This document shows positions 16,368 to 26,135 of a stretch of 64,000 bases of DNA, piece by piece. Numbering within the stretch: the first letter of the stretch is position 1; every line of letters starts with the position of its first letter. The DNA comes from Ruegeria arenilitoris. GTDB taxonomy: Bacteria; Pseudomonadota; Alphaproteobacteria; Rhodobacterales; Rhodobacteraceae. The translations under genes and the position numbers were made by a program. The notes below the pieces were generated by a model. The model had not been told where the DNA came from, did not search any database, and saw only the letters and a program-made list of their open reading frames with translations. The DNA is taken from the NCBI RefSeq assembly GCF_013035315.1, contig NZ_WQHP01000005.1:320001-384000 (forward strand), given 5' to 3'.

Positions 16368-18896
16368 TCAGGCAGGCATTGTTGCAAGCGCACAAGCGAC
16401 CAACCATTCCATCGCATTCGATTTGATCCCGTGCTCAGCTGCTATTGCGATACTGTGGCTTTCAAAAATCTGCGTGTATATCGGCCAGACTTGTTGATCA
16501 GTTGGATAGAAGGCGCCGGCGGTTTTGCGCAATTCCCAATCATACATCTTTCCACCCGCCACACCGAAACTGATCTGACCCGGGATTTTTTCACCGCCCC
16601 GCTGATCTGTCAAAAGAGGATCTGAAAATCCCCGATGACCCAGCCCTTGCACAAAACTCACGTTGGCGGGATTGCAACCCAGTCCGAACCACATGCCTTC
16701 GATTGCGGCGCTATGTATCTCAGGGGTCGCATCACCCTCTAACGCAAACAACATAGCCATCTGGCCCGCTCGCCAATTCGAGCCCGGACCAAAGCGCAAC
16801 CAGCCCAGACCCCAGGGATAATCAGCGGTATTGTGCAGCCCGTAGTCACGCCCCATCCGTTGACCCTTCAGCGCGCGATATCTGATCCACTTTTCTATGG
16901 CTGCAGCAATGTCAGCGTTCACCTCTCGGCCTTCGCGCCCGGCTCGTACATATTCCAGATAGGCACTCGGGAAGACCTCTTTTTTCAACGAAGGGTCGGG
17001 CTTTTCGGCTTGCGGGACGAACGGGTTCTGATCCTCAAAAACCTTGCGCGCCTGCTGATCACCACTGGCCCGGTAGACAACGGCAGCCGAGGCACTTCGA
17101 ATTTGGCTAACTCGTCCACGTGCAGCCTTAGACAAATGGTCAGTTGGCTGTCGTTCAGCCCACAGCCAAGCACGTGTCGCTTCGGAGACAATGGCACGCC
17201 CAAGAACGGTATCTCCGCAGAAGTGAAATACCACATGGCCTAGCTTTGCCGCGCCATAAGCAAATCGATATGCAGCCCATTCCTCGGGGCCATAGGCATA
17301 GGTTTTCTGAACTGGATTCCAGGATACCGAGCCCAGAATCCCACTTACGGAATACTCGACACCCCCGATAATGCTGCCGTCTTCGCGTTGGGTTCGACGC
17401 CAAAGCGATGCGCCCCACAGTGCTTCATGAATGAGATCAGGTAGAACGGTTTCGCCGTCACCCATATCGGCATCGTTTTTGCGCGAAACGACATCCGCAT
17501 GCGAAAAGGGCTTGCCGCTTTCCGGCAGGTTAAGATCCAGATTCTGGCAATGACGAAAAGTCTCAACAATATCGGCCATATGAAAGACAGCATCCATATG
17601 CTGGACACGTCGATCCCAATCCCCAGCATCATGCCAGCCGCCCCAGGCATCAGGGTTGGGTTCCATAGAGGAGCGCTCAGGGGCGGTGTCCGAACCACCC
17701 AGAGCGTTCACATTTTCTGACAGTGCTTTTGGTGCCCTTGCCTCTCCATAGCCGTCCCTCATGAAACCAAGCTTCAGGTCCGTTTGCCAAACTGTCAGCC
17801 CATCTTCCGGGTGCCCATTGCGCGGTCGGGTTCGACCCTCACCAAAGGGGGCGGTGATTTCACACCCGGATCTCTGGTGAAAATACCATCGGGCCGCCAG
17901 TCGAAGGGCTTCTTCATAGGGCGCTGACGACACAATGAAGGGGAAAGATCGCCCTAATCCCGTCACTTGGATCTGGAATTCACCCTCTAGGTCAAGATCC
18001 GAGAAGTCGATCTCGTAGATATCACAACCGTTAAAGTTCAAGCCATCCCGATGCGGCTCCGATACGGGCTTTGCCAAGGCCAGACGGCCGGATCGAACCA
18101 CGGTATAGTCCTGCGTAGAAACGAGGTTCCACTCTGTTTCGTGTGTCAGCAGTTTGTCGGTACTCCCGGACCCGCCTGCCGTGTCCTGCCCAAACCAACT
18201 GCCGACATAAGCTTTTTTGGGGCCGATCAACGGGTAGCCTGCCTGGCATACATGAACGGATTCACTGCGCAGATCAGAGTTCTTAACAAACTCTTTCTCT
18301 GCAAAGGATGGGCCCTTTATGCGAACGACCGCACCTGAAGGAATGACTTGGTCCAGTTCAAAAGTTACCAAATGCCGCTTTGTGCTTTCCCATTGACGAA
18401 CCGCCACAGCAAGAGTGCGAATAGGCGAAGATTTTCGCCAGAGACCGGCAATCCCGACGGGTTCTCCATCAATTTCGATGTTCCAGTTTTCTGGCTGGTC
18501 AGCAGCTGCTCGTGAGTGACTTTCAGGGCGGCCAACGTGGAAGCCTGCCAATTGACTTTTCTTCACAACCTGAGGCCAAGCCGTGAACATTTGCGGCGCA
18601 GTGGCATGTACATCGCCCGAAAAATAGCCCGCCGTTCCATTCAATTTGCCGACTGCGCCAAATGCGTTTGTCGGATCCGGTGACCAGCGAACCCGATCCG
18701 CCTGCGTCACTTCGATCGGGGTCGACTTGTCGAATAACGTGTCGACTACTGTCAATTGCAACCCGTTGTTTCCTAAGAAACTGATATCCACTTTGAAATC
18801 AGAAGCCGCCGCAATACTGGGCAAGATCGCAGTTACAATCGGCGCAGCAACCAAAGATGTACCCAGCAACAAAAATGCCCGTCGTGAATATGGCAT
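16368..18896 (-). CDS. Glycoside hydrolase family 9 enzyme with N-terminal Ig-like domain, Tat-exported
   Basis: 842 residues. I chose the second ATG because AGGGAG stands ten bases before it; the first ATG is too close. A twin-arginine signal (YSRRAFLLLG) precedes a hydrophobic core. Next come beta domains including a CelD-N-like Ig domain (SVHVCQAGYPLIGPKKAYV, then LQVTGLG-type end), then the (alpha/alpha)6 catalytic part. GGWHDAGDWDRR carries the GH9 nucleophile-side aspartates; VQGLGHRGFSDP and the glutamate in FESHSIAIAAEHG fit the C-terminal active site. GH9 enzymes cut beta-1,4-glucans. At the edge of a polysaccharide locus it may trim or release the polymer. Confidence 0.87.
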   Translation of the reverse strand: MPYSRRAFLLLGTSLVAAPIVTAILPSIAAASDFKVDISFLGNNGLQLTVVDTLFDKSTPIEVTQADRVRWSPDPTNAFGAVGKLNGTAGYFSGDVHATAPQMFTAWPQVVKKSQLAGFHVGRPESHSRAAADQPENWNIEIDGEPVGIAGLWRKSSPIRTLAVAVRQWESTKRHLVTFELDQVIPSGAVVRIKGPSFAEKEFVKNSDLRSESVHVCQAGYPLIGPKKAYVGSWFGQDTAGGSGSTDKLLTHETEWNLVSTQDYTVVRSGRLALAKPVSEPHRDGLNFNGCDIYEIDFSDLDLEGEFQIQVTGLGRSFPFIVSSAPYEEALRLAARWYFHQRSGCEITAPFGEGRTRPRNGHPEDGLTVWQTDLKLGFMRDGYGEARAPKALSENVNALGGSDTAPERSSMEPNPDAWGGWHDAGDWDRRVQHMDAVFHMADIVETFRHCQNLDLNLPESGKPFSHADVVSRKNDADMGDGETVLPDLIHEALWGASLWRRTQREDGSIIGGVEYSVSGILGSVSWNPVQKTYAYGPEEWAAYRFAYGAAKLGHVVFHFCGDTVLGRAIVSEATRAWLWAERQPTDHLSKAARGRVSQIRSASAAVVYRASGDQQARKVFEDQNPFVPQAEKPDPSLKKEVFPSAYLEYVRAGREGREVNADIAAAIEKWIRYRALKGQRMGRDYGLHNTADYPWGLGWLRFGPGSNWRAGQMAMLFALEGDATPEIHSAAIEGMWFGLGCNPANVSFVQGLGHRGFSDPLLTDQRGGEKIPGQISFGVAGGKMYDWELRKTAGAFYPTDQQVWPIYTQIFESHSIAIAAEHGIKSNAMEWLVACALATMPA

Positions 18897-18941
18897 ATGC
18901 CCCATTCTCCCTGCGCGTACGAGACAGCCGTCGGCCTTGGC

Positions 18942-19868
18942 CTACGCCCTTCGATCCAAGCTGCGCACAAACCTGTAGATCAGTTTCGGACGAAACAGAC
19001 TATCAGGATACATAAACACCCCACAGACACCTTCCAATAGTGCCATGGGTTTTCGCCCATACTGGTATTGGTTTCGCACCCCCGACCAGAAAATATCAAT
19101 TTTACGGGCGCGCAGAAAAAGTGGCAGTCGCGAACCAAAAAACTTCCGCATTTCCGGGTTGGCAGATATCTTTTCAAGGCAGGGAACCCGGCGAGCGAAT
19201 GCGGGATCGCGGGTTCTGAAATTCGCCCCGCTTGCCACTTGGCGATAATAAAGAAGCGGCGACCCCTCAACGACACAGAACTTACCGATCAAGGCGACCC
19301 GGCACCAAAATTCCCAATCCTCGCCATGTACCAGATCTTCGTCGTAACCGCCGGATTGACGAACTGCATCGGCTTTTAGCGCCAGCGCTCCTCCGTTAAC
19401 AATATAATTCTTCCGCAGTAGCGCCCCCAATTGGTTCTCGCTAGGCACCAGCAGACGGTTGTCAGCGCCGTTTATTTCTTCACCTTTGGAGTTAATTCGT
19501 TGTACGCCAGCCACGGCACCGGCTGCACCAGACTCCGCGAGAGCATTCGCGTAAAATTGCAAGGCTTTGGCGTGCAACAAATCGTCCGCGTCCAAAAACA
19601 GGATGTATTTGCCCTGCGCCAAACTCAAACCCAGATTGCGCGCCGCACTGACACCTTTGGCTGGTCCATTCACGGGCACAAAACGGGCATCACAATCGGC
19701 GAAACGATCCAGGATTTCTCGGGTGCCGTCAATCGAGCCGTCATCTACACAAAGAACTTCAAAATCCTGCATCGTCTGATGGCACACGCTTTGTAGCGTT
19801 TCCTCGACATACCGCTCCATATTCCGAGCTGGAATGATGATCGAAAACTCAGGCCCGGGCTTGCTCAT
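18942..19868 (-). CDS. Glycosyltransferase family 2
   Basis: 308 residues of GT-A fold: FSIIIPARNMERYVEETL, the nucleotide-binding VDDGSIDGT, the metal motif LFLDADDLL (about residue 95) and GEDWEFWCRV, the ED pair of inverting GT2 enzymes. It transfers a sugar from a nucleotide donor to a lipid-linked acceptor in the cytoplasm. The ATG one base after the stop of the upstream transferase gene was chosen, with GAGGGGG before it; an upstream in-frame start at 20021 would add 51 residues that overlap that gene and are unlike the family. Confidence 0.88.
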   Translation of the reverse strand: MSKPGPEFSIIIPARNMERYVEETLQSVCHQTMQDFEVLCVDDGSIDGTREILDRFADCDARFVPVNGPAKGVSAARNLGLSLAQGKYILFLDADDLLHAKALQFYANALAESGAAGAVAGVQRINSKGEEINGADNRLLVPSENQLGALLRKNYIVNGGALALKADAVRQSGGYDEDLVHGEDWEFWCRVALIGKFCVVEGSPLLYYRQVASGANFRTRDPAFARRVPCLEKISANPEMRKFFGSRLPLFLRARKIDIFWSGVRNQYQYGRKPMALLEGVCGVFMYPDSLFRPKLIYRFVRSLDRRA

Positions 19869-19869
19869 C

Positions 19870-20838
19870 TCAGCCCCCTCTTGCTCGGTCCAAGCGGACG
19901 GCAGCCGTATTGTATTCGTCGAAACGAATCTGCAAAAAGGCCGCCAACATCCCGGCCCCACGATACATTTCGAGCGCTCCTTTACAGCATCTTGCTTTTG
20001 ACCCGAAACCAAGGAAAACACACATCACGAGCCCCCAGCCAATTGCCGCAAAACCTTTTACCACACGTATCGGGATTCCCTTGCGACGGATTTGAGCTAT
20101 ACGCGCCAGTGTATGCCCCATGCGAAACCAACGACGCCTGAGCCAATGCATCGTCGCCCGGTGAGCTGGGATATGGTCCCAGACCAAAGCCTGCGCAGCA
20201 GCACGGATGGTCCCGCCCGATTCGATCCGAAGTCGCGAAAAAAACTCCTCATCCTCTCCGCCAGTGGTGTTAAAGCGGGCGTCGAACCTAATGGTCTGTT
20301 TTCTAATGATGGCAGCATCCGCCATTGAATTGTTGGTGGCAGCTGATGGAAGTTCAGCCCCCTGCTCGTAGGGACCCATTCGGAACAGGTTCAGTTGTTC
20401 GACCCAAGCGGGCGGAGCCTCGTCGTAACGCGGCTCTACAGCTCCCTGAACCGCAACTGTGTTGGGTAAAATCATGATTCCCAATAACTCTGCCAACCAG
20501 TTTTCAGAGGCGGTTTCATCATCATCCAAAAACGCGAAATAGTCTGCATCCCGCGGGGCCTCAGCCAGTGTTCGGTTGCGCGCCGACACGATTCCACGCT
20601 CATGTTCCAATACGTAGATCACTGGCCAACGTGACAAACTTTGAATGTCGCCCAGAACCGAACGGGCCATGGCATCTGGGGCATTGTCTGCGATTACCAA
20701 CGTGACGCGCACGTCCCGTTCACCCAACTGCTGATTGTTCAAACTTTCAATCAAAGCCCGCAACCCCTCAGGGCGCAGATAGGTCGCAATGCAAATCGCA
20801 ACGTGTAGTTCCGCCTGAGATCGTTCTTCAGCGCTCAT
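19870..20838 (-). CDS. Glycosyltransferase family 2
   Basis: 322 residues. CIATYLRPEGLRALIESL opens the GT-A domain, FAFLDDDETASENW holds the DxD metal site, and GGEDEEFFSRL supplies the later acidic motif. Residues about 245-275 (VKGFAAIGWGLVMCVFLGFG) are a hydrophobic segment that may bind the membrane. It overlaps the upstream sulfotransferase gene by eleven bases and the downstream GT2 begins one base after its stop, so the three are co-translated. Donor and acceptor sugars are unknown. Confidence 0.87.
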   Translation of the reverse strand: MSAEERSQAELHVAICIATYLRPEGLRALIESLNNQQLGERDVRVTLVIADNAPDAMARSVLGDIQSLSRWPVIYVLEHERGIVSARNRTLAEAPRDADYFAFLDDDETASENWLAELLGIMILPNTVAVQGAVEPRYDEAPPAWVEQLNLFRMGPYEQGAELPSAATNNSMADAAIIRKQTIRFDARFNTTGGEDEEFFSRLRIESGGTIRAAAQALVWDHIPAHRATMHWLRRRWFRMGHTLARIAQIRRKGIPIRVVKGFAAIGWGLVMCVFLGFGSKARCCKGALEMYRGAGMLAAFLQIRFDEYNTAAVRLDRARGG

Positions 20839-21799
20839 AACTGGCCAACTCTAACGCGTGCCCCGCGATTCTATCGAACCGCGTTTTTTTTCCATCGGAC
20901 CAAGACGCCCAGCGCTTGACTGGATTGAAATCCGCAGATTTGGTTTCTGGCTGCCAACGATTATCGTCAGAGGCCGTGGATCGGGATGACCCTCGGACCG
21001 GTAGCTTTTCGATTTCGTCCCAGGGAAACGCAGCCGCATTCAAACCGATATGATTCAGAAGTTTCTCGACGTATTTATTCGTATCAGCAAGGATATCTTC
21101 GTAACGAACAACTATCATATCCTCATTGTAGTTCGGTCCACCTTCCGCATAGGTCATGATGGCCTCGGTCCCCAAGCGCCATTCATCTGCCAATTGGCGG
21201 AAGTTTTTGCTCGTAAGTGAAAACCGAGAAAATGTCTTGAGCGAAGAGTCAACGACATCACGCCCGTCCCGAATGCACAGGATGATCTTTGCATCGGGAA
21301 AGATGTACCGCGCCAGTGACAGGTCATGAACGTGGGGGCATTTCAGCAATATGTGCTTACCATCAACCTGCGCTTGCAACTCTCTGAACCAGCTGCCAGC
21401 AAGCATGGCCAGCACGTCATACTGTCCCAAGACTTCTTCGTTTCTTGGGAAGTATCGCAAGAAATCCCGAGTAAAAGCCGCAGCATCCCCAGCCGCGTGC
21501 AATAGAGGGAACTCATATAAACGACCCGGATCAGCCCCAACATCGGGGTGCATTGCGATGAGGTCGCGCAAGAAATTGGTGCCTGATCGCGGCATCACAC
21601 CAAGCACCAAAACCGGGGTCTCGATGCTGCCACGCGCTTTTCGAGCTAATGCGGCAAGCTTCTCCCCTTTCTCTGGAGAGATAACCGGCAGAAAATCCTC
21701 GCTATCCAGAAAGCGGGCGCCAAGCAAACGCCGGGTCATCCGCACCACTTGGTTCAAGCGCATATCCCCAGCCATGTTCAAAGTGTTTGATACGCCCAT
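20828..21799 (-). CDS. Sulfotransferase (PAPS-dependent), exopolysaccharide locus
   Basis: 323 residues. VMPRSGTNFLRDLI at about 69-82 is the 5'-phosphosulfate-binding loop, and ILCIRDGRDVVDSSLKTF at about 172-190 the 3'-phosphate-binding motif of PAPS sulfotransferases. It should move sulfate from PAPS to a hydroxyl of a glycan repeat unit. It starts a group with two GT2 genes and follows a second sulfotransferase by three bases. A run of eight A (coding strand) lies near its 3' end. Substrate is inferred from context only. Confidence 0.85.
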   Translation of the reverse strand: MGVSNTLNMAGDMRLNQVVRMTRRLLGARFLDSEDFLPVISPEKGEKLAALARKARGSIETPVLVLGVMPRSGTNFLRDLIAMHPDVGADPGRLYEFPLLHAAGDAAAFTRDFLRYFPRNEEVLGQYDVLAMLAGSWFRELQAQVDGKHILLKCPHVHDLSLARYIFPDAKIILCIRDGRDVVDSSLKTFSRFSLTSKNFRQLADEWRLGTEAIMTYAEGGPNYNEDMIVVRYEDILADTNKYVEKLLNHIGLNAAAFPWDEIEKLPVRGSSRSTASDDNRWQPETKSADFNPVKRWASWSDGKKTRFDRIAGHALELASYER

Positions 21800-21802
21800 A
21801 AT

Positions 21803-22684
21803 TCACTCATTTGCTGCAGAATTGACAAAACTCATATCGCGCCAGGTCGGCCAGGGTAGAACCGCACGCCCAGTAAGTTGCGCCACATACTCAACGTCCG
21901 ATCGGAAATGCTCGACCAGCATCTCCCGCATTTCTGGCGTCGGAGGTGCTACCTTCGTCTTCAAGTGTTGCTTGTTCATCGAAAGAGCCTGCTTGAGCCC
22001 AGGCGCTTTTTTGAGGTTTTTCACCAGATCCTGCATCCCCAGCGAGCGCATCGCATCCCCTCCGTAGCGCAGCGTTTTTTGAACCGCTGGGTAAAGGTAA
22101 GTGACGTTTTCGTGATGCCGTTCTGTGAGTGAGGCCGGGTGTCGTTTGGGTTCAACACCCAAATGACCACACACTTGCTCATAAATTGCATTTGGATTCG
22201 ACGCGATGTCCTCGGAAAACAAAACCAGCAGAGCATCGCGATCGAAATTCGCCAGCCAGGTCTCTAGATCAGCCTTGTATTGGCTTTGTAGTGAATATGC
22301 CGGATTTCGTTTCCATGCGGCTTCGAATGTTGTTTCTGGTGGGATATGGCCTTTGCGGATTTCATGCATATGGTTCGAAAATGCCCGTTCGATTGGGTCT
22401 CGCAATATGCATATAAGCTTCAGATCCGGGCTATACTGGGCTGCGCGTTCAGCGGCGTCACGACTAAAGAAATAAGTAGGCGAGCACTCACCCTTGATCG
22501 CATTTTCAGCAATGTCACGGAAATTGCTCTCGTACCATGTGTACCCACGGTCATAATTCGCCGTGAAAAAATTAAGCTCCTTGGGCTCGCTGGTCGCAAT
22601 CAGTGGATGCTCTGAGAGAACATGATGCAACCAAGTGGTTGCAGCTTTCTGCGCGCCAATTCCTATGAATTCCACTTTCGACAC
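21803..22684 (-). CDS. Sulfotransferase domain protein (heparan-type)
   Basis: 293 residues. GIGAQKAATTWLHHVL is the PAPS 5' loop, with lysine placed as in heparan N-deacetylase/sulfotransferase-like enzymes; LICILRDPIERAFSNHMHEIRKG is the 3'-phosphate motif. The start is a GTG: AAGGGA stands six bases before it and the nearby ATG is out of frame. It is followed after three bases by another sulfotransferase of different type, so two positions on one polymer may be sulfated. Confidence 0.87.
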   Translation of the reverse strand: MSKVEFIGIGAQKAATTWLHHVLSEHPLIATSEPKELNFFTANYDRGYTWYESNFRDIAENAIKGECSPTYFFSRDAAERAAQYSPDLKLICILRDPIERAFSNHMHEIRKGHIPPETTFEAAWKRNPAYSLQSQYKADLETWLANFDRDALLVLFSEDIASNPNAIYEQVCGHLGVEPKRHPASLTERHHENVTYLYPAVQKTLRYGGDAMRSLGMQDLVKNLKKAPGLKQALSMNKQHLKTKVAPPTPEMREMLVEHFRSDVEYVAQLTGRAVLPWPTWRDMSFVNSAANE

Positions 22685-22756
22685 ATGAATTCCCTTCTGA
22701 ACAACTCAACCCACTAACAAGACAAAGGAAAAAAAGCCCCGAGCCTTTTCAACAAT

Positions 22757-23548
22757 TCACTTAAACTTCAAAATATCTTTCTTAAGAACCACGCTGATCG
22801 TATGTGGGTACCTGCGAAAATGCCTCTTTCGAATGTGACGGGGGCCAGTCGCGGTACGGTGAAGCCATTCCAGTCCGATTTTTTGCATCCAAACAGGCGC
22901 GCGCGCATAGTCTCCGACCACATAATGAAAGCAACCGCCGCATGTCACGATCCAAGCGCAATGCTCCAGACGAGGCTTAATTTCGAGTGAAAAGAGTTGC
23001 TCTTTTGGCTTACCCAACCCGACCCAAAGAACATCGGCCTTACTGTCGTTGATGTCCGAAACAACCGCGTCAATTTCAGACTCGTCAAAATAGCCGTTCC
23101 TCCGACCTGCTATGGTCAAGCCGGGATGAAGCTCAATCAGCTTTTCAGCGCAGGAACGGTTGATCTCTTCCGTGCCACCCAACAGATAGTAACTGATATC
23201 ATGCTTAACAGCAGGACCGGCTGCTGTGTGGATGAAATCTGTTGTCGCCGTGCGCTCTGGTATTGGCTTCGAACCTCGCGCAAATTTGGAAGCCCAGACA
23301 ACGATCTGACCATCTGCGTGCACTATGTCCGCAGAATTAATTGCCTTGGCAAATTGCGGGTCATTTTCGTACAGCGAGATACCGTATGCGTTAGCATCGA
23401 AAACCGTCAATGCGCGTTGAGCCTCACCGCTTCGCCGGCGTTTTACATCTTCGACCATCGCTGAGCTAAGTTCGGTATCGCTGACAAGCGCAACTGGCAT
23501 CCCACTTACAATCACATGTGGCAAGCGCATCTTCAGAACTCGCTCCAT
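22757..23548 (-). CDS. WecB/TagA/CpsF-family glycosyltransferase (GT26)
   Basis: 263 residues. Conserved parts seen are TVFDANAYGISLYENDPQFAKA, ADIVHADGQIVVWASK, VLWVGLGKPKEQLF, and CGGCFHYVVGDYARAPVWMQKIGLEWLHR, the GT26 signature close to the C-terminus. Members transfer a sugar (N-acetylmannosamine, glucuronic acid or others) to a lipid-linked first sugar, usually as the second step of a polysaccharide repeat. It is divergent from the chain-length gene, with a shared 271-base control region. Confidence 0.9.
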   Translation of the reverse strand: MERVLKMRLPHVIVSGMPVALVSDTELSSAMVEDVKRRRSGEAQRALTVFDANAYGISLYENDPQFAKAINSADIVHADGQIVVWASKFARGSKPIPERTATTDFIHTAAGPAVKHDISYYLLGGTEEINRSCAEKLIELHPGLTIAGRRNGYFDESEIDAVVSDINDSKADVLWVGLGKPKEQLFSLEIKPRLEHCAWIVTCGGCFHYVVGDYARAPVWMQKIGLEWLHRTATGPRHIRKRHFRRYPHTISVVLKKDILKFK

Positions 23549-23664
23549 CGTTACTCACTCTCAAAACAAATAGTACAAACACTTCTAACTTGAGAAAGAC
23601 TATCAAAAACCGCATTTTTTTTGAAACTAAAATTGGCCTCTGATCCCGTATTGATCCTGGATGC

Positions 23665-23679
23665 GCTGACAAGGTCAGC
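23665..23679. promoter_or_regulatory. Inverted repeat in the wecB-like/wzc-like divergent promoter region
   Basis: GCTGAC (23665-23670) and GTCAGC (23674-23679) form a perfect dyad around AAG. Two TGATCC copies 11 bases apart lie just upstream (23641 and 23652). It could be a regulator site controlling both directions; no regulator is identified. Confidence 0.35.
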
Positions 23680-23819
23680 AATCAAAGCCGGCACTTTTCG
23701 ATTTCGGCTTCAATATTAGCGATTCCGATACATTGTTTTTGGTAAGTACAGTTTTTTCTGTTGCCGTCGCCCCTAAGCCTTTATTGTCCAGTTGTCGTTG
23801 TTTGAGATTGTTTATTGTT

Positions 23820-26048
23820 ATGACTGATCAGTACCGAAAAGTTTTGGACGCAGAGCTTTCCGGTTTAGGCGTTGCTCCGGCAGGAGACCCTGAACTGCGA
23901 GTGATTTCGAACATTGCTTGGGCGATCAGACGCTCAATCGGCTGGATATTTCTGGCAGCCTTTGCAGTCGCGTTTGCCGCCTATGTTCTGACCTACACTT
24001 CCGATACCAAATACACCTCGAGTGCGAAGGTGATGATCGACACCCGCGTCCAAACCGAGACGCAGTTCACGACGCAAGTGTCCGGACTTCCATTGTCATT
24101 GACCTCTTTGGAGAGTGAGCTTGAACTGCTGCGCTCTACCGACATCATCGAAAGCGTTGTTGATCGTCTGCAATTGCAAGACGATCCCGAGTTTTCAGGC
24201 GCGGAAGGTGGGTTTTCCCTAAACCCAATCTCGTGGGCCCGCAGCTTGAAGGATGTGATTGTGAACGCAATCGGCGGAAGCAATGGTCCGGCAGGCGATC
24301 TTGAACCCGAGGAACTGTACGAAATTCAACGCGCGGCAACTGTTGAAAAACTTCTTGAATCCAGGCAGATAGAGCAGATCGGGGAAATATCAGCGGTTTA
24401 CAGGATTAGCGTCACTTCAAAGTCCCCGCAAAAAGCAGCAAGTATCGCAAACTACCTAGCCTCTGAATACTTGACTGTTCTTACGCGAATGAAGCGCGAT
24501 GACCTTGACCAGGCACAGCAATGGTTGTCGACACGGATTAACCAGATTCGCGAGGATCTTAATGTCCTAAGCTCCGAACTGGAGTCGCATTCGATCGAGA
24601 CACCCTTCTCGCCTGAGGAATATGCCACGATCAAAGCGCAACGCATCAAATCAGAGAAGCGGGCGCAGTTGGTTGACGCAGAGATCGTCGAGCAGGACGG
24701 GCGCCTCAATACCATTCAAAACCTGATCAACGACGGAAAAACACAGGAAGCCATTTTTTATGCTTCCGAAGTCGGTGTGATATTCCCCTCTGAATCAATG
24801 GACACACCGGAGGAACAGGCCGAAGTGCTGGGCACCGGAGTCAAGGCTCTGGAAACCAAACTAGAGGTTCTCAACGGCCAGAAGGTAACCCTCGAAAAGA
24901 GCATTGAAACCTTCAAAGAACAGCAGGTGCGTCAGGTTCAGCACGATTCGGTCACGAAAAGGATAGAAAATGAAATCCTTGTCGTTGAGACAATCTACAG
25001 GGACTTTGTTGCCCAACTTGGTCGCAGAGCCGAGCAAAGGAATTACCTTGATGCGGGAGCGCATATTATTGAACGGGCTCGCGTGTCCGTTGACCCATCT
25101 GCCCCCAAGAGGTCGTCCGTCGCTCTAACGGCCATGTTTGCGGTTATTTTCTTGGGCCTCGGTTTCACCGTGGTTCGCGAATTGCTGCAAAAGCGCCTGA
25201 GAACCACGTTTGAATTGGAGAATACAACGGGTGTAAAGCTTTCGGCGATCATTCCGGAGGTCAAAAACGAACCGCCGTTCGAAACATTCTTTATGAACAA
25301 CGGAAAGCTTGACCCGACGTTGATGCACTACGGCCGAAAACTTTTGGCCAGCAGCGCCATCGGCCTGCGAACAATGCGACGCGATGACGAAACTGCTACA
25401 CCACAGTCGGCCGATTTGTTTGCCAAAAACTCGGACAACAAGCATAGAAAGCGGGTCGCCGAAGAAGGATGTACTATCTTCTCTGGTGCAGCGGCTTTGC
25501 CAGATGAGGGAAATACCTCAACTCTTCTTCTGATCGGATCGGTGTGTGCGCAAGCAGGATATCGAACGCTAATCATCGATTGTGATACATTAACGTCCAC
25601 TTATCGCGACCTGTCTCAGATGACAGCAGAGTCTCTGAAACTTGCGACAACTCATCCTCTTTCACTGGAAAACTATATCGTTGGAACACCTCAGGATGGC
25701 CTTGACATCCTTCCCTTGATCGGCACCCAAGAGAACGAAGGTCAAATAAAGTCCATGGAGGACTTTCTGTGTTCTACCGCTTTTGTTAGCCTACTCCGTT
25801 CACTTTCCGGAACCTACAATACCATCCTTCTGGATACGCCGCCGCTGTTGAGCGCCGTGGAATCAGGCTACCTATCGCAACTCTCTGATCGGGTGATCCT
25901 GTTTGCTCGATGGAACTCCACGCGGCGAAAGTCCATCCTTCAAGCCATGCGTGAACTTGAGAACGCCGGTGTACGACCCTCTGCCTTAGTCGCTACACGC
26001 GTAGACATGAAACGCGTCAAGCTCTACGGGGATCCAATTCTTGGGTAA
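23820..26048 (+). CDS. Polysaccharide co-polymerase, Wzz/Wzc-like with degenerate tyrosine-kinase domain
   Basis: 742 residues. A first membrane helix (GWIFLAAFAVAFAAYVLTYT) leads to the periplasmic Wzz domain with long coiled coils, and a second helix (VALTAMFAVIFLGLGFTVV) returns to a cytoplasmic BY-kinase domain. There the Walker A reads LPDEGNTST, with asparagine for the catalytic lysine (family P-G-E-G-K-S/T); Walker A' is LIIDCDTLT without the usual arginine; Walker B is ILLDTPP. Only one tyrosine stands near the C-terminus (KLYGDP). It probably controls chain length without strong autokinase activity. The ATG at 23820 was chosen because domain homology starts soon after; starts upstream are possible. 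Confidence 0.85.
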   Translation: MTDQYRKVLDAELSGLGVAPAGDPELRVISNIAWAIRRSIGWIFLAAFAVAFAAYVLTYTSDTKYTSSAKVMIDTRVQTETQFTTQVSGLPLSLTSLESELELLRSTDIIESVVDRLQLQDDPEFSGAEGGFSLNPISWARSLKDVIVNAIGGSNGPAGDLEPEELYEIQRAATVEKLLESRQIEQIGEISAVYRISVTSKSPQKAASIANYLASEYLTVLTRMKRDDLDQAQQWLSTRINQIREDLNVLSSELESHSIETPFSPEEYATIKAQRIKSEKRAQLVDAEIVEQDGRLNTIQNLINDGKTQEAIFYASEVGVIFPSESMDTPEEQAEVLGTGVKALETKLEVLNGQKVTLEKSIETFKEQQVRQVQHDSVTKRIENEILVVETIYRDFVAQLGRRAEQRNYLDAGAHIIERARVSVDPSAPKRSSVALTAMFAVIFLGLGFTVVRELLQKRLRTTFELENTTGVKLSAIIPEVKNEPPFETFFMNNGKLDPTLMHYGRKLLASSAIGLRTMRRDDETATPQSADLFAKNSDNKHRKRVAEEGCTIFSGAAALPDEGNTSTLLLIGSVCAQAGYRTLIIDCDTLTSTYRDLSQMTAESLKLATTHPLSLENYIVGTPQDGLDILPLIGTQENEGQIKSMEDFLCSTAFVSLLRSLSGTYNTILLDTPPLLSAVESGYLSQLSDRVILFARWNSTRRKSILQAMRELENAGVRPSALVATRVDMKRVKLYGDPILG

Positions 26049-26135
26049 TCGCATTTAATGGTATTGCTGGGCGAGCAATTCACTAAAGTTGTTTGATATG
26101 GTGAGCGCAAAATCTGGTGCTAACCAATCAGCACC

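Noticed and set aside
23641-23690. Two TGATCC copies upstream of the co-polymerase as RpoE promoters
   Set aside because: Neither has a TAA-type element at the 18-base distance.
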